Notes: generated by a model from the sequence alone, not told the origin. 51,984 nt of DNA from a bacterium (GCA_021784815.1 JAJYHK010000016.1:1-51984); one strand, 5' to 3'; positions 33,036-41,933 are shown, numbered from the stretch's first letter. Numbers and translations are program-made.

Positions 33036-33839
33036 ATGGACATCCGCTTTTTCGATGCGCACTGCCATTTGCAGCTTGATGCGTACAAGGAAGATCGTGA
33101 GGCGATTGTCGAGCAGATGCGCGCGCGCGGCATCGGGGCGATTGTTGTGGGCGTGGATTATCAGACCTCGTTTGCGGCGGTAGAACTCGCGCGCGAGCAC
33201 AAGCATCTGTATGCCTCAATTGGCCTGCATCCCAATCATACGGATGAAGTATTCGATCAAGCTCGGTATCGCGCGCTCGTACAAGACCCGAACGTCGTTG
33301 CGGTGGGAGAATGCGGGCTTGACTTTTTCAGGCCCGAGAAACTGGATGAATCCGTAAAGGCGGCGCAAAAGGAACTGTTTCGTGCGCAGATGGCGCTCGC
33401 CGCCGAGGCCGACAAGCCGCTTATTATCCACGCGCGGCCAAGCAGAGGGACGTTCGATGCGTATGACGATCTCATCGCGCTTGTGCGGGAAGCGCAGGCC
33501 GCGCACGGTGCAGCCGTGCGCGGCGACGTTCATTTCTTCGTCGGAGCGCCGGAACAGGCGCGAGAGCTTGCGGCGCTCGGATTTACCATTTCGTTTACCG
33601 CCGTCATTACCTTTGCGCGCGATTACGATGCGGCGATCCGCGGCGTGCCGCTCGCAAGCATTCTCGCCGAAACCGATGCGCCCTACGTGGCGCCCGCAAG
33701 CCGCCGCAGCGCGCGTAACGACCCGCTCGCGGTCGAAGAAGTAGCGGCAAAGATCGCCGACATCAGGGGCGAAGATCCTGAAGAAGTCCGGACAGCTCTC
33801 GTGGCCAACACGCGCCTGCTTTTCTCTCTGCCGGCGTAG
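33036..33839 (+). CDS. tatD: TatD-family metal-dependent DNase
   Basis: The 267-residue protein has the amidohydrolase-fold metal motifs: FFDAHCHLQLD near the start, SIGLHPNH, VAVGECGLDFFR, the PLIIHARPS strand, and LAETDAPYVAP close to the C-terminus. TatD enzymes are 3'-5' exonucleases involved in repair and DNA degradation. The order metG, small gene, tatD matches the usual metG-tatD neighbourhood in bacteria. The start is set by close coupling to the upstream gene. Confidence 0.92.
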   Translation: MDIRFFDAHCHLQLDAYKEDREAIVEQMRARGIGAIVVGVDYQTSFAAVELAREHKHLYASIGLHPNHTDEVFDQARYRALVQDPNVVAVGECGLDFFRPEKLDESVKAAQKELFRAQMALAAEADKPLIIHARPSRGTFDAYDDLIALVREAQAAHGAAVRGDVHFFVGAPEQARELAALGFTISFTAVITFARDYDAAIRGVPLASILAETDAPYVAPASRRSARNDPLAVEEVAAKIADIRGEDPEEVRTALVANTRLLFSLPA

Positions 33840-33883
33840 CAAACCTGCCCTGACGGTGCCTTGCAGCTGCGTATAAAGCGTGC

Positions 33884-33889
33884 TAGTAT
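33884..33889 (+). promoter_or_regulatory. rpsF: Extended -10 box TGC-TAGTAT of rpsF
   Basis: TGCTAGTAT is followed by 9 bases and the ATG at 33899, so the S6-SSB-S18 operon is predicted to be leaderless. Confidence 0.6.
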
Positions 33890-33898
33890 GCGCATACT

Positions 33899-34372
33899 AT
33901 GGCGAGAAAAGGCGAAGAGACGCGCGATCAGGACGAACTTGGGGCGGGCGAGCTGCGCGTATACGAACTGGGCTTTCATATTGACCCAGAGCTTCCGGCC
34001 GAGGAGATAAAGAAGGCTTATCAGGACATCCGTAAGGCGATTAGCGGGAAGGGCAGCGTGGTTGCTGAAGGGGAGCCATTCGTGGTGCAGCTTGCGTATA
34101 CGATTTCTCGCCAGGAGCCGGCTGGTCGCCGCGATTTCAATTCCGCTTATTTCGCCTGGATTGCATACGAAATGGCCGCGGCAGATCACGATGAAATCCT
34201 CTCTGCCACAAACGCCGACAAGCGCATTTTCCGCTTCATCGACGTGCTCACGACCAAGGACGCCGTGCGCCATGCTGCAGAGATGCGGGAAATTGCACTC
34301 AAAGCGCCCGCCGCGGCGCGCGAGGAGGACGACGACGAAGTCGAGGCTAACCTCGAGACCGCAGCTGCCTAG
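33899..34372 (+). CDS. rpsF: 30S ribosomal protein S6 (bS6)
   Basis: The 157-residue protein has the S6 fold at residues 20-125: LRVYELGFHIDPELPAEEIKKAY, RQEPAGRRDFNSAYFAWIAYEM and the DKRIFRFIDVLTTKDAV strand. Both ends are extended by charged, low-complexity segments, as is frequent in small-genome lineages. S6 pairs with S18 on the platform of the 30S subunit. ssb follows three bases later and rpsR after that. Confidence 0.9.
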   Translation: MARKGEETRDQDELGAGELRVYELGFHIDPELPAEEIKKAYQDIRKAISGKGSVVAEGEPFVVQLAYTISRQEPAGRRDFNSAYFAWIAYEMAAADHDEILSATNADKRIFRFIDVLTTKDAVRHAAEMREIALKAPAAAREEDDDEVEANLETAAA

Positions 34373-34375
34373 TTT

Positions 34376-34828
34376 ATGTATCTCAACAAAGCGCTTCTCT
34401 ATGGCAACCTTACGCGCGACCCCGAGTTGCGCGCGCTGCCGTCGGGACAGCAGGTTGCCTCGTTTGGCCTCGCGACCAACAGGAGTTACAAGGATCGCAA
34501 TGGACAGAAGCAGGAGGCGACTGAGTTCCATAATGTTGTCGCCTTTGGGCGTCCGGCCGAGATTATCGCGCAGTACATGAAAAAAGGCCGCCCGATCTAC
34601 ATCGAAGGCCGCATCCAGACGCGCAGCTGGGACGACAAGGATTCCGGTAAGAAAAATTACCGCACGGAGATCGTCGTAGAGAACTTTCAGTTCGGCGATG
34701 GCGGTGGCGCGGGCGGCTCCCGCGGCGCGGGCGAGGCCGCGCCGGCGGCAGCAAGCGCACCGGCTCACGAGCCGCAAGACATCCAGTATCCGGATGAGGA
34801 AATTAATCCTGAAGACATTCCATTTTAG
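34376..34828 (+). CDS. ssb: Single-stranded DNA-binding protein
   Basis: The 150-residue protein has the SSB OB fold: MYLNKALLYGNLTRDPELRALPSG, FGLATNRSYKDRNGQKQE, EFHNVVAFGRPAEI and GRPIYIEGRIQTRSW. It is followed by a Gly/Ala-rich linker and the acidic C-terminal tip ending in EEINPEDIPF, which recruits partners such as RecO. It is placed between S6 and S18, its typical operon. Confidence 0.96.
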   Translation: MYLNKALLYGNLTRDPELRALPSGQQVASFGLATNRSYKDRNGQKQEATEFHNVVAFGRPAEIIAQYMKKGRPIYIEGRIQTRSWDDKDSGKKNYRTEIVVENFQFGDGGGAGGSRGAGEAAPAAASAPAHEPQDIQYPDEEINPEDIPF

Positions 34829-34862
34829 CTAATTATCCGCAGCAGCCAGTAACCTTTGCATC

Positions 34863-35069
34863 ATGGCCCATCAATCCGAGCGTGAGGAGATCGAGATCAA
34901 GAAATATATCGACTACAAGGATATCGCGTACCTGAAGCAGTTCACGAACGCGCACGCGAAGATCCTGTCAAAGAAGCGCACGAACATTCCGGCGCTCAAA
35001 CAGCGCGAAGTCACGAACGCGATCAAGCGCGCGCGCTACATGGGCTTTTTACCCTACGTGGCAGCGTAA
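34863..35069 (+). CDS. rpsR: 30S ribosomal protein S18 (bS18)
   Basis: The 68 residues hold the S18 core: IDYKDIAYLKQFTNAHAKIL, SKKRTNIPALKQREVTNAIKRARYMGFLPYV. It binds S6 and rRNA in the platform. The gene ends the operon; no L9 gene follows, only a terminator. Confidence 0.95.
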   Translation: MAHQSEREEIEIKKYIDYKDIAYLKQFTNAHAKILSKKRTNIPALKQREVTNAIKRARYMGFLPYVAA

Positions 35070-35086
35070 ATAAACCACACGAACAA

Positions 35087-35126
35087 AACGAACGGCCGAT
35101 TCTCCGGAATCGGCCGTTTCGCGTTT
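35087..35126 (+). terminator. Terminator of the rpsF-ssb-rpsR operon
   Basis: AACGGCCGATT and AATCGGCCGTT pair around CTCCGG; TTTCGCGTTTT follows. Confidence 0.9.
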
Positions 35127-35204
35127 TCCCCAGTTCTCAGTGGACCGGGGCGAGCGAGTGTGCCTTCATGCTACGCTCGCAGGTGTAAGCTTGGTCTCGC
35201 AATT

Positions 35205-38200
35205 ATGTATAAAAAAATAGTCCTTGTCTGTACTGTACTCGCATTTTCGGTGCCGTTTGCTGCTTCGGCAGCCCTAAGCCAAGACCAGATTTCAGCGATT
35301 CTGTCCATCTTGCGCGCGTTCGGTGTAAGCCAGAGTGTCATGGCGAATGTCGAAGCGGCGCTGAATGGCCAGCCGGGAAATGGGGGAACGGGCCAGACGT
35401 GCCTCGATCTCAGTTATAACCTGTACGCAGGACAAACCGATAACAGCACCGAAGGTGAAGTCTCCAAGCTACAGCAGTTCTTGGGTGTGATACCGACCGG
35501 TTACTTCGGGCCGCTGACCGAGCAGGCGGTGGAGCGGTATCAATCGAGCCACGGCATCGTCTCCTCGGGGTCTCCAGATACGACTGGGTACGGATTTGTC
35601 GGACCTCAGACGCGCACCGCGATGGCGTGCGCTTCTCCAAGCGATCAAAACAATAACCAAAATCAGCCGACACAGCCGACCGTCACTCTTACCGCCTCGC
35701 CTGCAGTCATTACCGCAGGGCAGTCGACGACGCTCGCCTGGAGTTCGACAAACGCGACCTCGTGCACCGGCACCGGCTTTTCTGCGAGCGGCACCTCGGG
35801 CTCCGTGTCCGTGTCGCCGTCGGCGAACACAACCTACTCCATGTCCTGCTCTGGGGCGGGCGGCTCGGCACAGGCGCGCGCAGCTGTGATAGTAACCACC
35901 GAAAGCACGCAGCCCGGCATCGTCAACAACCCTATCACCGATGTCCGGCATATCATCCCGGCCTTCAACCCGGCGCTCGACGCCGTGCAGGCCCCGAGCG
36001 GTTTCGGCACGGGACAGATCTGGCACGTCGGCCCGACTGAGCAGTACAAGAGCTTCGGCGCTATCGCGGGTCAGCTTAAGGATGGCGATATTGTAGAGAT
36101 TGACGCGGCCACCTATAAATGCGGCACCGACCAAAGTATCGTCTGGTACGCCAAGTACATTACGGTCGTGGGCGTCGGCGGTCGGCCGGTCTTCGATGCT
36201 TCCGGCTGCGACCTTTCGGGAGACAAGGGCATCTTTAATCCGCGCGGCGACAACTATATCATCGCGAACATTGAGTTCATGGGCGCGCACGGCCCGAGCG
36301 GCAATGACGCCGGTATCCGCTCCGATATGGGCGGCTACGTCTATCTCACGGACGACTACTTCCACGACAACCAGAATGGCCTACTCTTCACGCCAGGCGA
36401 CGGAGCGACGACCAACCTCGTGATCGACCACAGCGAATTCAACCATAACGGTAGCGGTTCCGGGTATACCCACAACATATACGTCAGTCTCGAACCGCAC
36501 AGCTTCGTTTTGCGCTTCAGTTACTCGCACGATGCAGTCGTGGGTCACGAGGTAAAGTCGCGCGCTGACAACAACTATATCCTCTACAACCGCATCGCCG
36601 ACGAATCAAGCGGCACCGCAAGCTACGACATCGACCTGCCGCAAGGCGGCCTCTCTTACATCATCGGCAATGTCATCCAAAAGAGCCCGCAGGCTCAGAA
36701 CGGCTCGAACATCACCTTCTCCGTCGAGGCCCCGATCGCGCACACCAACCCCATCCAGGAGATCTATATCGTCAACAACACGATCGTGAATGAGGACAGC
36801 ACCCCGAGCTACCGCCACGCGCTCTTCATCACAGACAACGGTCTTACCGCCGCGCGGTTCGTTAATAACCTCGTGGTCGGAATCCCGCAAAGCCAGCTCT
36901 TCACGGGCACGGGCGCGGCGAAGGTTCAAGCGTCGAACAACGTCGTCACCGATACGCCAGGCTTCTATGACGAAGCAAACCGCATCTACCTACTCACTGC
37001 GAACTCGCCGGCGGTAAATGCGGGGATCGATCCGGGCACGGCGCGCGGCTTTTCGCTCGCGCCGCAGTACGAATTTGCGCTGCCGCACGACGGGATACCA
37101 CGGCCCGTCTCAGGCGCGCTTGACGCCGGCGCCTACGAGTACGTCGCGGGCCAGACGGTTACGCCCGCACCGACCGTCACCTTCACCGCGGCGCAGACCA
37201 GCATTGCCTTCAACACGCCCGCGACGCTCACCTGGAGCACGACGAACGCTACCTACTGCACCGCAGAAGGCTCGTGGCAGGGTTCGCAGGCGACGAGCGG
37301 GAGCTACACGAGCCCTGCGCTCACCTCGAACGCGACCTTTGCGCTCTCATGCACCGGCCCGAGCGGCACGGTGAGCGCAGCGCCGATAACCATCACGGTG
37401 AACGACTCGGCGCAAGCACAAGCGCTCGGCACGTATACTTGGAAAGATATTTCGAATTCGGCATTGGTGAGCCAGTGTCCGGACCCCTCGAAATTCCCGG
37501 GCATTAGCGGGTCGGAAGGATGCGTCGGCGACCTGGGTATGACCACCGGCGTCTACGTGCCCGACACGAATAGCGTGTACTTCATGGGCGGTTCTGAAAG
37601 CTACCACTACTACGGGAACGAGGTCTACGCCTTCAATCTCAATACCATGCAGCCGGAGCGGGTGACCGATCCGACCATTCCTGCCGATACGACCGAGTAC
37701 TTCGACAACTCCGCGAACATCTACACGCCGCCGTATACGCTCGCTGCGTGTTCGCGCGCGCTGAATCTTAAGGACGGATCTATTGCGCGCGCGGTCGACG
37801 GCGTCGTTGGCGAGGCCGCGTGGGATCCGATCATCAAGAAGATCGTCGTTGGCCCGGGCGGATATCAGCGCCAGACGGGCTGCACGAACCAAGGAGGCAA
37901 TGCAACCGACCTGTGGACCTTCGACCCGTTTACGAAGACGTGGGCACAGGTCGCGCCGCCGGATCTCGCATTCCAGACCGTGAGCAACGTGCCGTTCTTT
38001 GTTGATCCGGTAACTGGCCTCGCGTACAGCGGCGGCGGCAACCGCAACGTCTCGCCGGTAGGAGCCTATCTCATCGACCTCTCGTCGACCTCGCCGACCA
38101 AGGCCATAGTCGACAACACTTGGCCGTTCTCCGCGACCGGCGCGGTTGCGGTCGACACGACGCACCACTACGCGCTCCAACTCATACAAGGCTCGCCAGG

Positions 38201-38897
38201 CTCGGTTGGCCTCTACGACCTCAATGGCCTCTCTCTGACCAAGTACGGCACTAACGGGCAAGGGGGAACCGACGGGGTAGTGGGAGGCCCGGGTCCTGAG
38301 TTCAAGCCGGACACCTCCTGGACGGTTACGGGGGACACGACCATTCTACAGGCGTTCATGCCGTCGTTCACCTACAACCCGAAGCTCGATATGTTTGTCG
38401 CATGGGCTGGTACGGACAAGTTCTACTTCATTAAGCTCGACTACGCTACGAAAACGGCGAACATCATCTCCAAGCACATTCCCGGCGGCCCGACGACGTA
38501 CGACGGCTACGGCGGTCTTGCGGGGCACCTCATCTACATCCCGAGTCTCGATGAATATCTCGTGTTTACCGGTATCAGCAACGACTTCTACTTGCTCGTG
38601 CCGCCCAGCTCGAGTACGGCGATGAACGCGGTGCAGAACGGCGTCCAGCTCGCATCCGGACTCATGTCATTCCCGTCGCTCAATCAAAGCCTCTCTCTGA
38701 ACTCCACGGGCATCCAAGTGAACGTGCTCCAGCAGATACTCAAGCGCTTGGGGCTCTTTGTGGGTAATACGACCAACTACTTCGGTCCGAAGACTAAGGC
38801 CGCAGTCGAGCTCTTTCAGCTTCGCAACGGCATCGACCCGATTGGCATCGTGGGCCCGCAGACGCGCAAGGCGCTTGGCGCGCTGCTTCTAGAGTAG
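35205..38897 (+). CDS. Giant secreted surface protein: PG-binding, beta-helix, propeller
   Basis: The 1230-residue protein starts with a signal peptide (MYKKIVLVCTVLAFSVPFAASA). Then come a helical segment LSQDQISAILSILRAFGVSQ, a peptidoglycan-binding-like domain (LQQFLGVIPTGYFGPLTEQA), a small Ig-like domain (TLTASPAVITAGQSTTLAWS), a right-handed beta-helix with many N and DN turns at about 240-650, a second Ig-like domain (SIAFNTPATLTWSTTNATY), a propeller or galactose-oxidase-like region (YHYYGNEVYAFNLNTM) and a C-terminal second PG-binding domain (LGLFVGNTTNYFGPKTKAAV). It is probably anchored in the cell wall at both ends, with the beta-helix as a carbohydrate-binding or adhesive part. 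Start chosen at the signal peptide. Confidence 0.88.
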   Translation: MYKKIVLVCTVLAFSVPFAASAALSQDQISAILSILRAFGVSQSVMANVEAALNGQPGNGGTGQTCLDLSYNLYAGQTDNSTEGEVSKLQQFLGVIPTGYFGPLTEQAVERYQSSHGIVSSGSPDTTGYGFVGPQTRTAMACASPSDQNNNQNQPTQPTVTLTASPAVITAGQSTTLAWSSTNATSCTGTGFSASGTSGSVSVSPSANTTYSMSCSGAGGSAQARAAVIVTTESTQPGIVNNPITDVRHIIPAFNPALDAVQAPSGFGTGQIWHVGPTEQYKSFGAIAGQLKDGDIVEIDAATYKCGTDQSIVWYAKYITVVGVGGRPVFDASGCDLSGDKGIFNPRGDNYIIANIEFMGAHGPSGNDAGIRSDMGGYVYLTDDYFHDNQNGLLFTPGDGATTNLVIDHSEFNHNGSGSGYTHNIYVSLEPHSFVLRFSYSHDAVVGHEVKSRADNNYILYNRIADESSGTASYDIDLPQGGLSYIIGNVIQKSPQAQNGSNITFSVEAPIAHTNPIQEIYIVNNTIVNEDSTPSYRHALFITDNGLTAARFVNNLVVGIPQSQLFTGTGAAKVQASNNVVTDTPGFYDEANRIYLLTANSPAVNAGIDPGTARGFSLAPQYEFALPHDGIPRPVSGALDAGAYEYVAGQTVTPAPTVTFTAAQTSIAFNTPATLTWSTTNATYCTAEGSWQGSQATSGSYTSPALTSNATFALSCTGPSGTVSAAPITITVNDSAQAQALGTYTWKDISNSALVSQCPDPSKFPGISGSEGCVGDLGMTTGVYVPDTNSVYFMGGSESYHYYGNEVYAFNLNTMQPERVTDPTIPADTTEYFDNSANIYTPPYTLAACSRALNLKDGSIARAVDGVVGEAAWDPIIKKIVVGPGGYQRQTGCTNQGGNATDLWTFDPFTKTWAQVAPPDLAFQTVSNVPFFVDPVTGLAYSGGGNRNVSPVGAYLIDLSSTSPTKAIVDNTWPFSATGAVAVDTTHHYALQLIQGSPGSVGLYDLNGLSLTKYGTNGQGGTDGVVGGPGPEFKPDTSWTVTGDTTILQAFMPSFTYNPKLDMFVAWAGTDKFYFIKLDYATKTANIISKHIPGGPTTYDGYGGLAGHLIYIPSLDEYLVFTGISNDFYLLVPPSSSTAMNAVQNGVQLASGLMSFPSLNQSLSLNSTGIQVNVLQQILKRLGLFVGNTTNYFGPKTKAAVELFQLRNGIDPIGIVGPQTRKALGALLLE

Positions 38898-38920
38898 TGC
38901 GCAGAGGAAGCTGTGGGCTA

Positions 38921-38958
38921 GTAAAACAGCCCCGGCCGCGCGGCCGGGGCTGTTTTAC
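38921..38958. terminator. Bidirectional terminator between surface protein and efp
   Basis: GTAAAACAGCCCCGGCCG pairs exactly with its complement, giving an A-run and a T-run on either side. Confidence 0.93.
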
Positions 38959-38964
38959 ACGCTC

Positions 38965-39543
38965 TTATCGCGCCTTTTCGACGCGTTCGGTGTACGTGCT
39001 GTCCTCGGTGTTGATCCGGATAATGTCGCCGGCATTAATGAAGAGAGGGACGTTCACGGTGGCACCGGTCGCGACTTTCACCGGCTTGTTGCCGCCGGTC
39101 GCGCTGTCGCCTTTCACGTTCGGAGGCGCTTCGATCACCTCTAAGTCGACCTTCACGGGGATGTTGATCGTGATCGGCGTAGCTTCGAAGGTCGTCACTT
39201 CCGTGGTGGCATTCGGCGCGAGCCACTGCACTTTGTCATGCACGGTCTCCTCGGGGAAGGAGAAGCGGTTCTTCGGATCCGCTTCCTCGCAGAACCAGCT
39301 TTCGCCGCGGTTGGTGTAGAGGTACTTCGCGCTCATCTTGCCAACATCGGCCTCGTTCGCGGTCTCATTTTGGTGGAAAGAGGTCTCGATGACCTTGCCG
39401 GAAATAAGGTTGCGCAGCTTGGTCTGGTTCACGGGCTTACGCATCTGCATGCGGAATACGTGGGACGAGAGTACCTCATAGGGCTCGCCGTTATAAATGA
39501 TCACGGTTTTAGGGACGATTTCGTTATACGAGAGGACGGCCAT
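38965..39543 (-). CDS. efp: Elongation factor P with altered tip loop
   Basis: The 192-residue protein has the three EF-P beta-barrel domains: IVPKTVIIYNGEPYEVLSSH, the middle domain VDLEVIEAPPNVKGDSATGG, and the C-terminal TGATVNVPLFINAGDIIRIN. EF-P rescues ribosomes at polyproline. Aligned without gaps to the E. coli sequence, the tip loop K31-P-G-K34-G is replaced by R31-M-Q-M34-R-K-P: the lysine that is usually modified is Met. None of epmA, epmB, earP or ymfI is seen in this window. It is divergent from the sigma-factor gene. Confidence 0.95.
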   Translation of the reverse strand: MAVLSYNEIVPKTVIIYNGEPYEVLSSHVFRMQMRKPVNQTKLRNLISGKVIETSFHQNETANEADVGKMSAKYLYTNRGESWFCEEADPKNRFSFPEETVHDKVQWLAPNATTEVTTFEATPITINIPVKVDLEVIEAPPNVKGDSATGGNKPVKVATGATVNVPLFINAGDIIRINTEDSTYTERVEKAR

Positions 39544-39605
39544 AGCTTGAAACTAAAAGCGCTCGAGGGCGGTTATAAAAAGTGCCGCATGGGGCGGATG
39601 AGCGT

Positions 39606-40199
39606 ATGATACAAGGCGTGGTGGCTTTTTCAACTATCGAGGATGTTTCGGCCCTTTCGGACGCCGAACTGTTGGCGCGTTCGTGCAAGGAGCCGGAGCT
39701 CTTCGCGCGGCTCGTTCGCCGCTATGAGGCGCCCTTTTTACGCCGTGCGAAGGCCATTCTTTTCGATGGCGAAGAGGCAAAAGAGGTGGTTCAGGACGCC
39801 TTCACGAAACTCTACGTGTATGCCGATCGGTATAAGCCGCAGGAAGGAGTCTCTTTCTCGGCGTGGGCGTACACCGTGCTCAATCGTGTCGCCTATACCC
39901 GCTACCAGGCGCTCCGGCGCCGGAATGCCAAGCGAGCCCCGCTTGAGCCGGAGCACTACGAATCGCTGCCCGACGACCAGGCGAACTTCTTCGAGGGTCT
40001 CTCGATCCGCAACGAAGTGCTTGCCGGACTCGCGAAGCTTCCGGAAGCCGCCGCTCGCGTCCTTCGGTTGCAATTCTTCGAGGGGAAGACCCAGGAAGAG
40101 ATTGCTGAGCAAGAGGGTTTGTCCGTTTCTGCGGTGAAGACACGGGTGCACCGCGCAAAAAGACTTTTTAAGAAAACATACACTAAGCACCATGACTGA
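39606..40199 (+). CDS. RNA polymerase sigma factor, ECF-like
   Basis: The 197-residue protein has region 2 (ARLVRRYEAPFLRRAKAILF, EEAKEVVQDAFTKLY, FSAWAYTVLNRVAYTRYQ) and region 4 (LPEAAARVLRLQFFEGKTQEEI, SVSAVKTRVHRAKRLF), without region 3, as in sigma-70 ECF types. It would direct polymerase to a set of stress or envelope genes. The ATG at 39606 is used because the first 8 codons of the track are low in support. The next gene overlaps its end by 8 bases and may encode its regulator. Confidence 0.9.
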   Translation: MIQGVVAFSTIEDVSALSDAELLARSCKEPELFARLVRRYEAPFLRRAKAILFDGEEAKEVVQDAFTKLYVYADRYKPQEGVSFSAWAYTVLNRVAYTRYQALRRRNAKRAPLEPEHYESLPDDQANFFEGLSIRNEVLAGLAKLPEAAARVLRLQFFEGKTQEEIAEQEGLSVSAVKTRVHRAKRLFKKTYTKHHD

Positions 40200-40518
40200 A
40201 TCGTCGGACATTGAGTATATCGTCATGCGACGGGTGCGCAGGGTGCGTGCGTTGCGTCCATTCTTGTCCGGGACGGCGTTTGCTGCGCTCGTGCTTACGC
40301 TTGCGCTTTGGGCGATTGGTAGGGAGGTGTGGGTTGCTCGCGTGTTTGAAAACGGACCCCATTCTTGGGTGGGACACACCGAATATCTTGCATACGCGTT
40401 CGAACATACGCGCGTCATCGTCCAGGCACTCACGCTTACCGTGCTCGCGGCAGGGCTCTACCTCGCGCGCGCTGCTGCGCGCCGGCTCGTGCACGGGCTT
40501 GAGGCGGCTATCGCGTAG
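40192..40518 (+). CDS. Small membrane protein coupled to the sigma factor (possible anti-sigma)
   Basis: The 108-residue protein starts inside the sigma gene (8-base overlap), so translation is coupled. A cytoplasmic N-terminus of about 25 residues (MTESSDIEYIVMRRVRRVRA) is followed by two membrane helices (FLSGTAFAALVLTLALWAIG and AFEHTRVIVQALTLTVLAAGLYLA). Size and layout fit a membrane anchor that could hold the sigma factor, but it lacks a recognisable zinc anti-sigma motif (HxxxCxxC), so the role is an inference from position. Confidence 0.65.
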   Translation: MTESSDIEYIVMRRVRRVRALRPFLSGTAFAALVLTLALWAIGREVWVARVFENGPHSWVGHTEYLAYAFEHTRVIVQALTLTVLAAGLYLARAAARRLVHGLEAAIA

Positions 40519-40528
40519 CGACGGCAGG

Positions 40529-40571
40529 CGAAACGCATGACCCTCGCGTGCACTGACGGCCATGCGTTTCG
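40529..40571 (+). repeat. Inverted repeat upstream of the small gene at 40582
   Basis: CGAAACGCATG (40529-40539) is exactly complementary to CATGCGTTTCG (40561-40571) across a 21-base loop. The right arm is followed by GGGAGG and an ATG. It may be a terminator without T-run or a translation-control hairpin. Confidence 0.6.
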
Positions 40572-40581
40572 GGAGGCTCCC

Positions 40582-40845
40582 ATGCCGTATACCGTACTAC
40601 TCCTCAGCCGGTTCAGGAACACTCGGATTGCCCCGAACGGCCGGGACTGGTTCGGCAAGCCCAAGCTCTTCTTCAATCATGCGGTAGGTGAGCGTCGGCT
40701 CTCGCGGGCCGCTCAATTGCCGAGAGCGGCATTCGAGTTCTGTACTGTCTCCACACATACGCATATGGTTGATTATTCCCCGACCGCTCGACCAACTGCG
40801 GCCGTTTACGGCCATAATGCCGCACGCGTAGTGAGGCGCCCATGA
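40582..40845 (+). CDS. Possible small Arg-rich protein
   Basis: An 87-codon frame with GGGAGG about six bases before the ATG (MPYTVLLLSRFRNTRIAPNG). The product is Arg-rich, has no known motif, and the opposite strand is open too (40597-40815). Codon use is not distinctive. It is kept because of the ribosome-binding site, but it may be spurious. Confidence 0.3.
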   Translation: MPYTVLLLSRFRNTRIAPNGRDWFGKPKLFFNHAVGERRLSRAAQLPRAAFEFCTVSTHTHMVDYSPTARPTAAVYGHNAARVVRRP

Positions 40846-40876
40846 ACAAGGAAGTCGTCAGTGGGGGCGCTGGAGG

Positions 40877-41923
40877 CTAGCTCTGCGCAAGCTTCTCGCT
40901 GATCTGCTTACTGAGCGCCTTGGCGACGTCTTTGTGCTCGCGGAGGAACGTGCGGGTCGCGTCATAGCCGACGGCAAGCTTCTCGTCTCCCATTTTGTAG
41001 GTCGCGCCGCTCTTGGTTATGAGGTCGTACTTCTCGCCGAGCGCGATTAACTCGCCCTCGTGGCTAATGCCTTCGTTGTACAGGAGGTCGAACTCGGTCG
41101 TCTTGAACGGGGCGGCGACCTTGTTCTTCACTACCTTCACACGCACGCGCCCGCCGACTACCTCCTCACCTTTCTTGATCTGCGCGATGCGGCGGATATC
41201 GAGCCGGACCGAGGTGTAGAACTTAAGCGCTTTGCCGCCCGGGGTCGTCTCCGGATTGCCGAACATGACGCCGATCTGCATGCGGATTTGGTTAATGAAT
41301 ATGACGATCGTCGAGCTCCGCGAGACGATGGCGGTGAGCTTGCGGAGCGCCTGGCTCATGAGCCGGGCCTGCTTGCCGACATGCTGCTGGCCCATTTCGC
41401 CCTCGATCTCGTCTTTGGGGGTGAGTGCCGCGACCGAGTCGACCACGATGACGTCCATGTTGCCGCTCCGCACGAGACTCTCAACAATATCGAGTGCCTG
41501 TTCGCCGGTGTCCGGCTGGGAAATGAGGAGTTCCGAGAGCTTCACGCCGATGCGCCGCGCGTACTCCGGATCGAGCGCGTGCTCGGCATCGACGAACGCG
41601 GTAATGCCGCCTTTCGCCTGCGCCTGCGCGATGACGTGGAGCGCAAGCGTCGTCTTGCCGCTCGACTCGGGGCCGAAGATCTCAATGATGCGTCCACGGG
41701 GGAGACCGCCCACGCCGAGCGCACTGTCGAGGCCCATCGAGCCGGTCGGGATCGAGGGGATTTTCTCAGTCTTGCCTTCTCCGAAAGTGGTGATGGCTTC
41801 GTCGCCGAATTTGGTGCGGATTTCCTTGAGCGCGAGCTCAATCGACTTCTGACGGCTGTCGCGATCGGTGGCGGCTTCGCCGATTTCTTTCAACGGTTTT
41901 GCGATTTTCTTTTTTACGGGCAT
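40877..41923 (-). CDS. recA: Recombinase RecA
   Basis: The 348-residue protein has the N-terminal oligomerisation helix, Walker [10 protein letters not shown] (84-92), Walker [14 protein letters not shown], loop L1 around [20 protein letters not shown], the L2 region [15 protein letters not shown] and the C-terminal domain ([15 protein letters not shown]). RecA forms filaments for homologous recombination and the SOS response. The start [11 protein letters not shown] at 41923 is preferred; the ORF track continues 10 codons upstream. It is the last gene of a leftward unit with ftsK and a small exported protein. Confidence 0.97.
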   Translation of the reverse strand: MPVKKKIAKPLKEIGEAATDRDSRQKSIELALKEIRTKFGDEAITTFGEGKTEKIPSIPTGSMGLDSALGVGGLPRGRIIEIFGPESSGKTTLALHVIAQAQAKGGITAFVDAEHALDPEYARRIGVKLSELLISQPDTGEQALDIVESLVRSGNMDVIVVDSVAALTPKDEIEGEMGQQHVGKQARLMSQALRKLTAIVSRSSTIVIFINQIRMQIGVMFGNPETTPGGKALKFYTSVRLDIRRIAQIKKGEEVVGGRVRVKVVKNKVAAPFKTTEFDLLYNEGISHEGELIALGEKYDLITKSGATYKMGDEKLAVGYDATRTFLREHKDVAKALSKQISEKLAQS

Positions 41924-41933
41924 ACGAGAGTGG

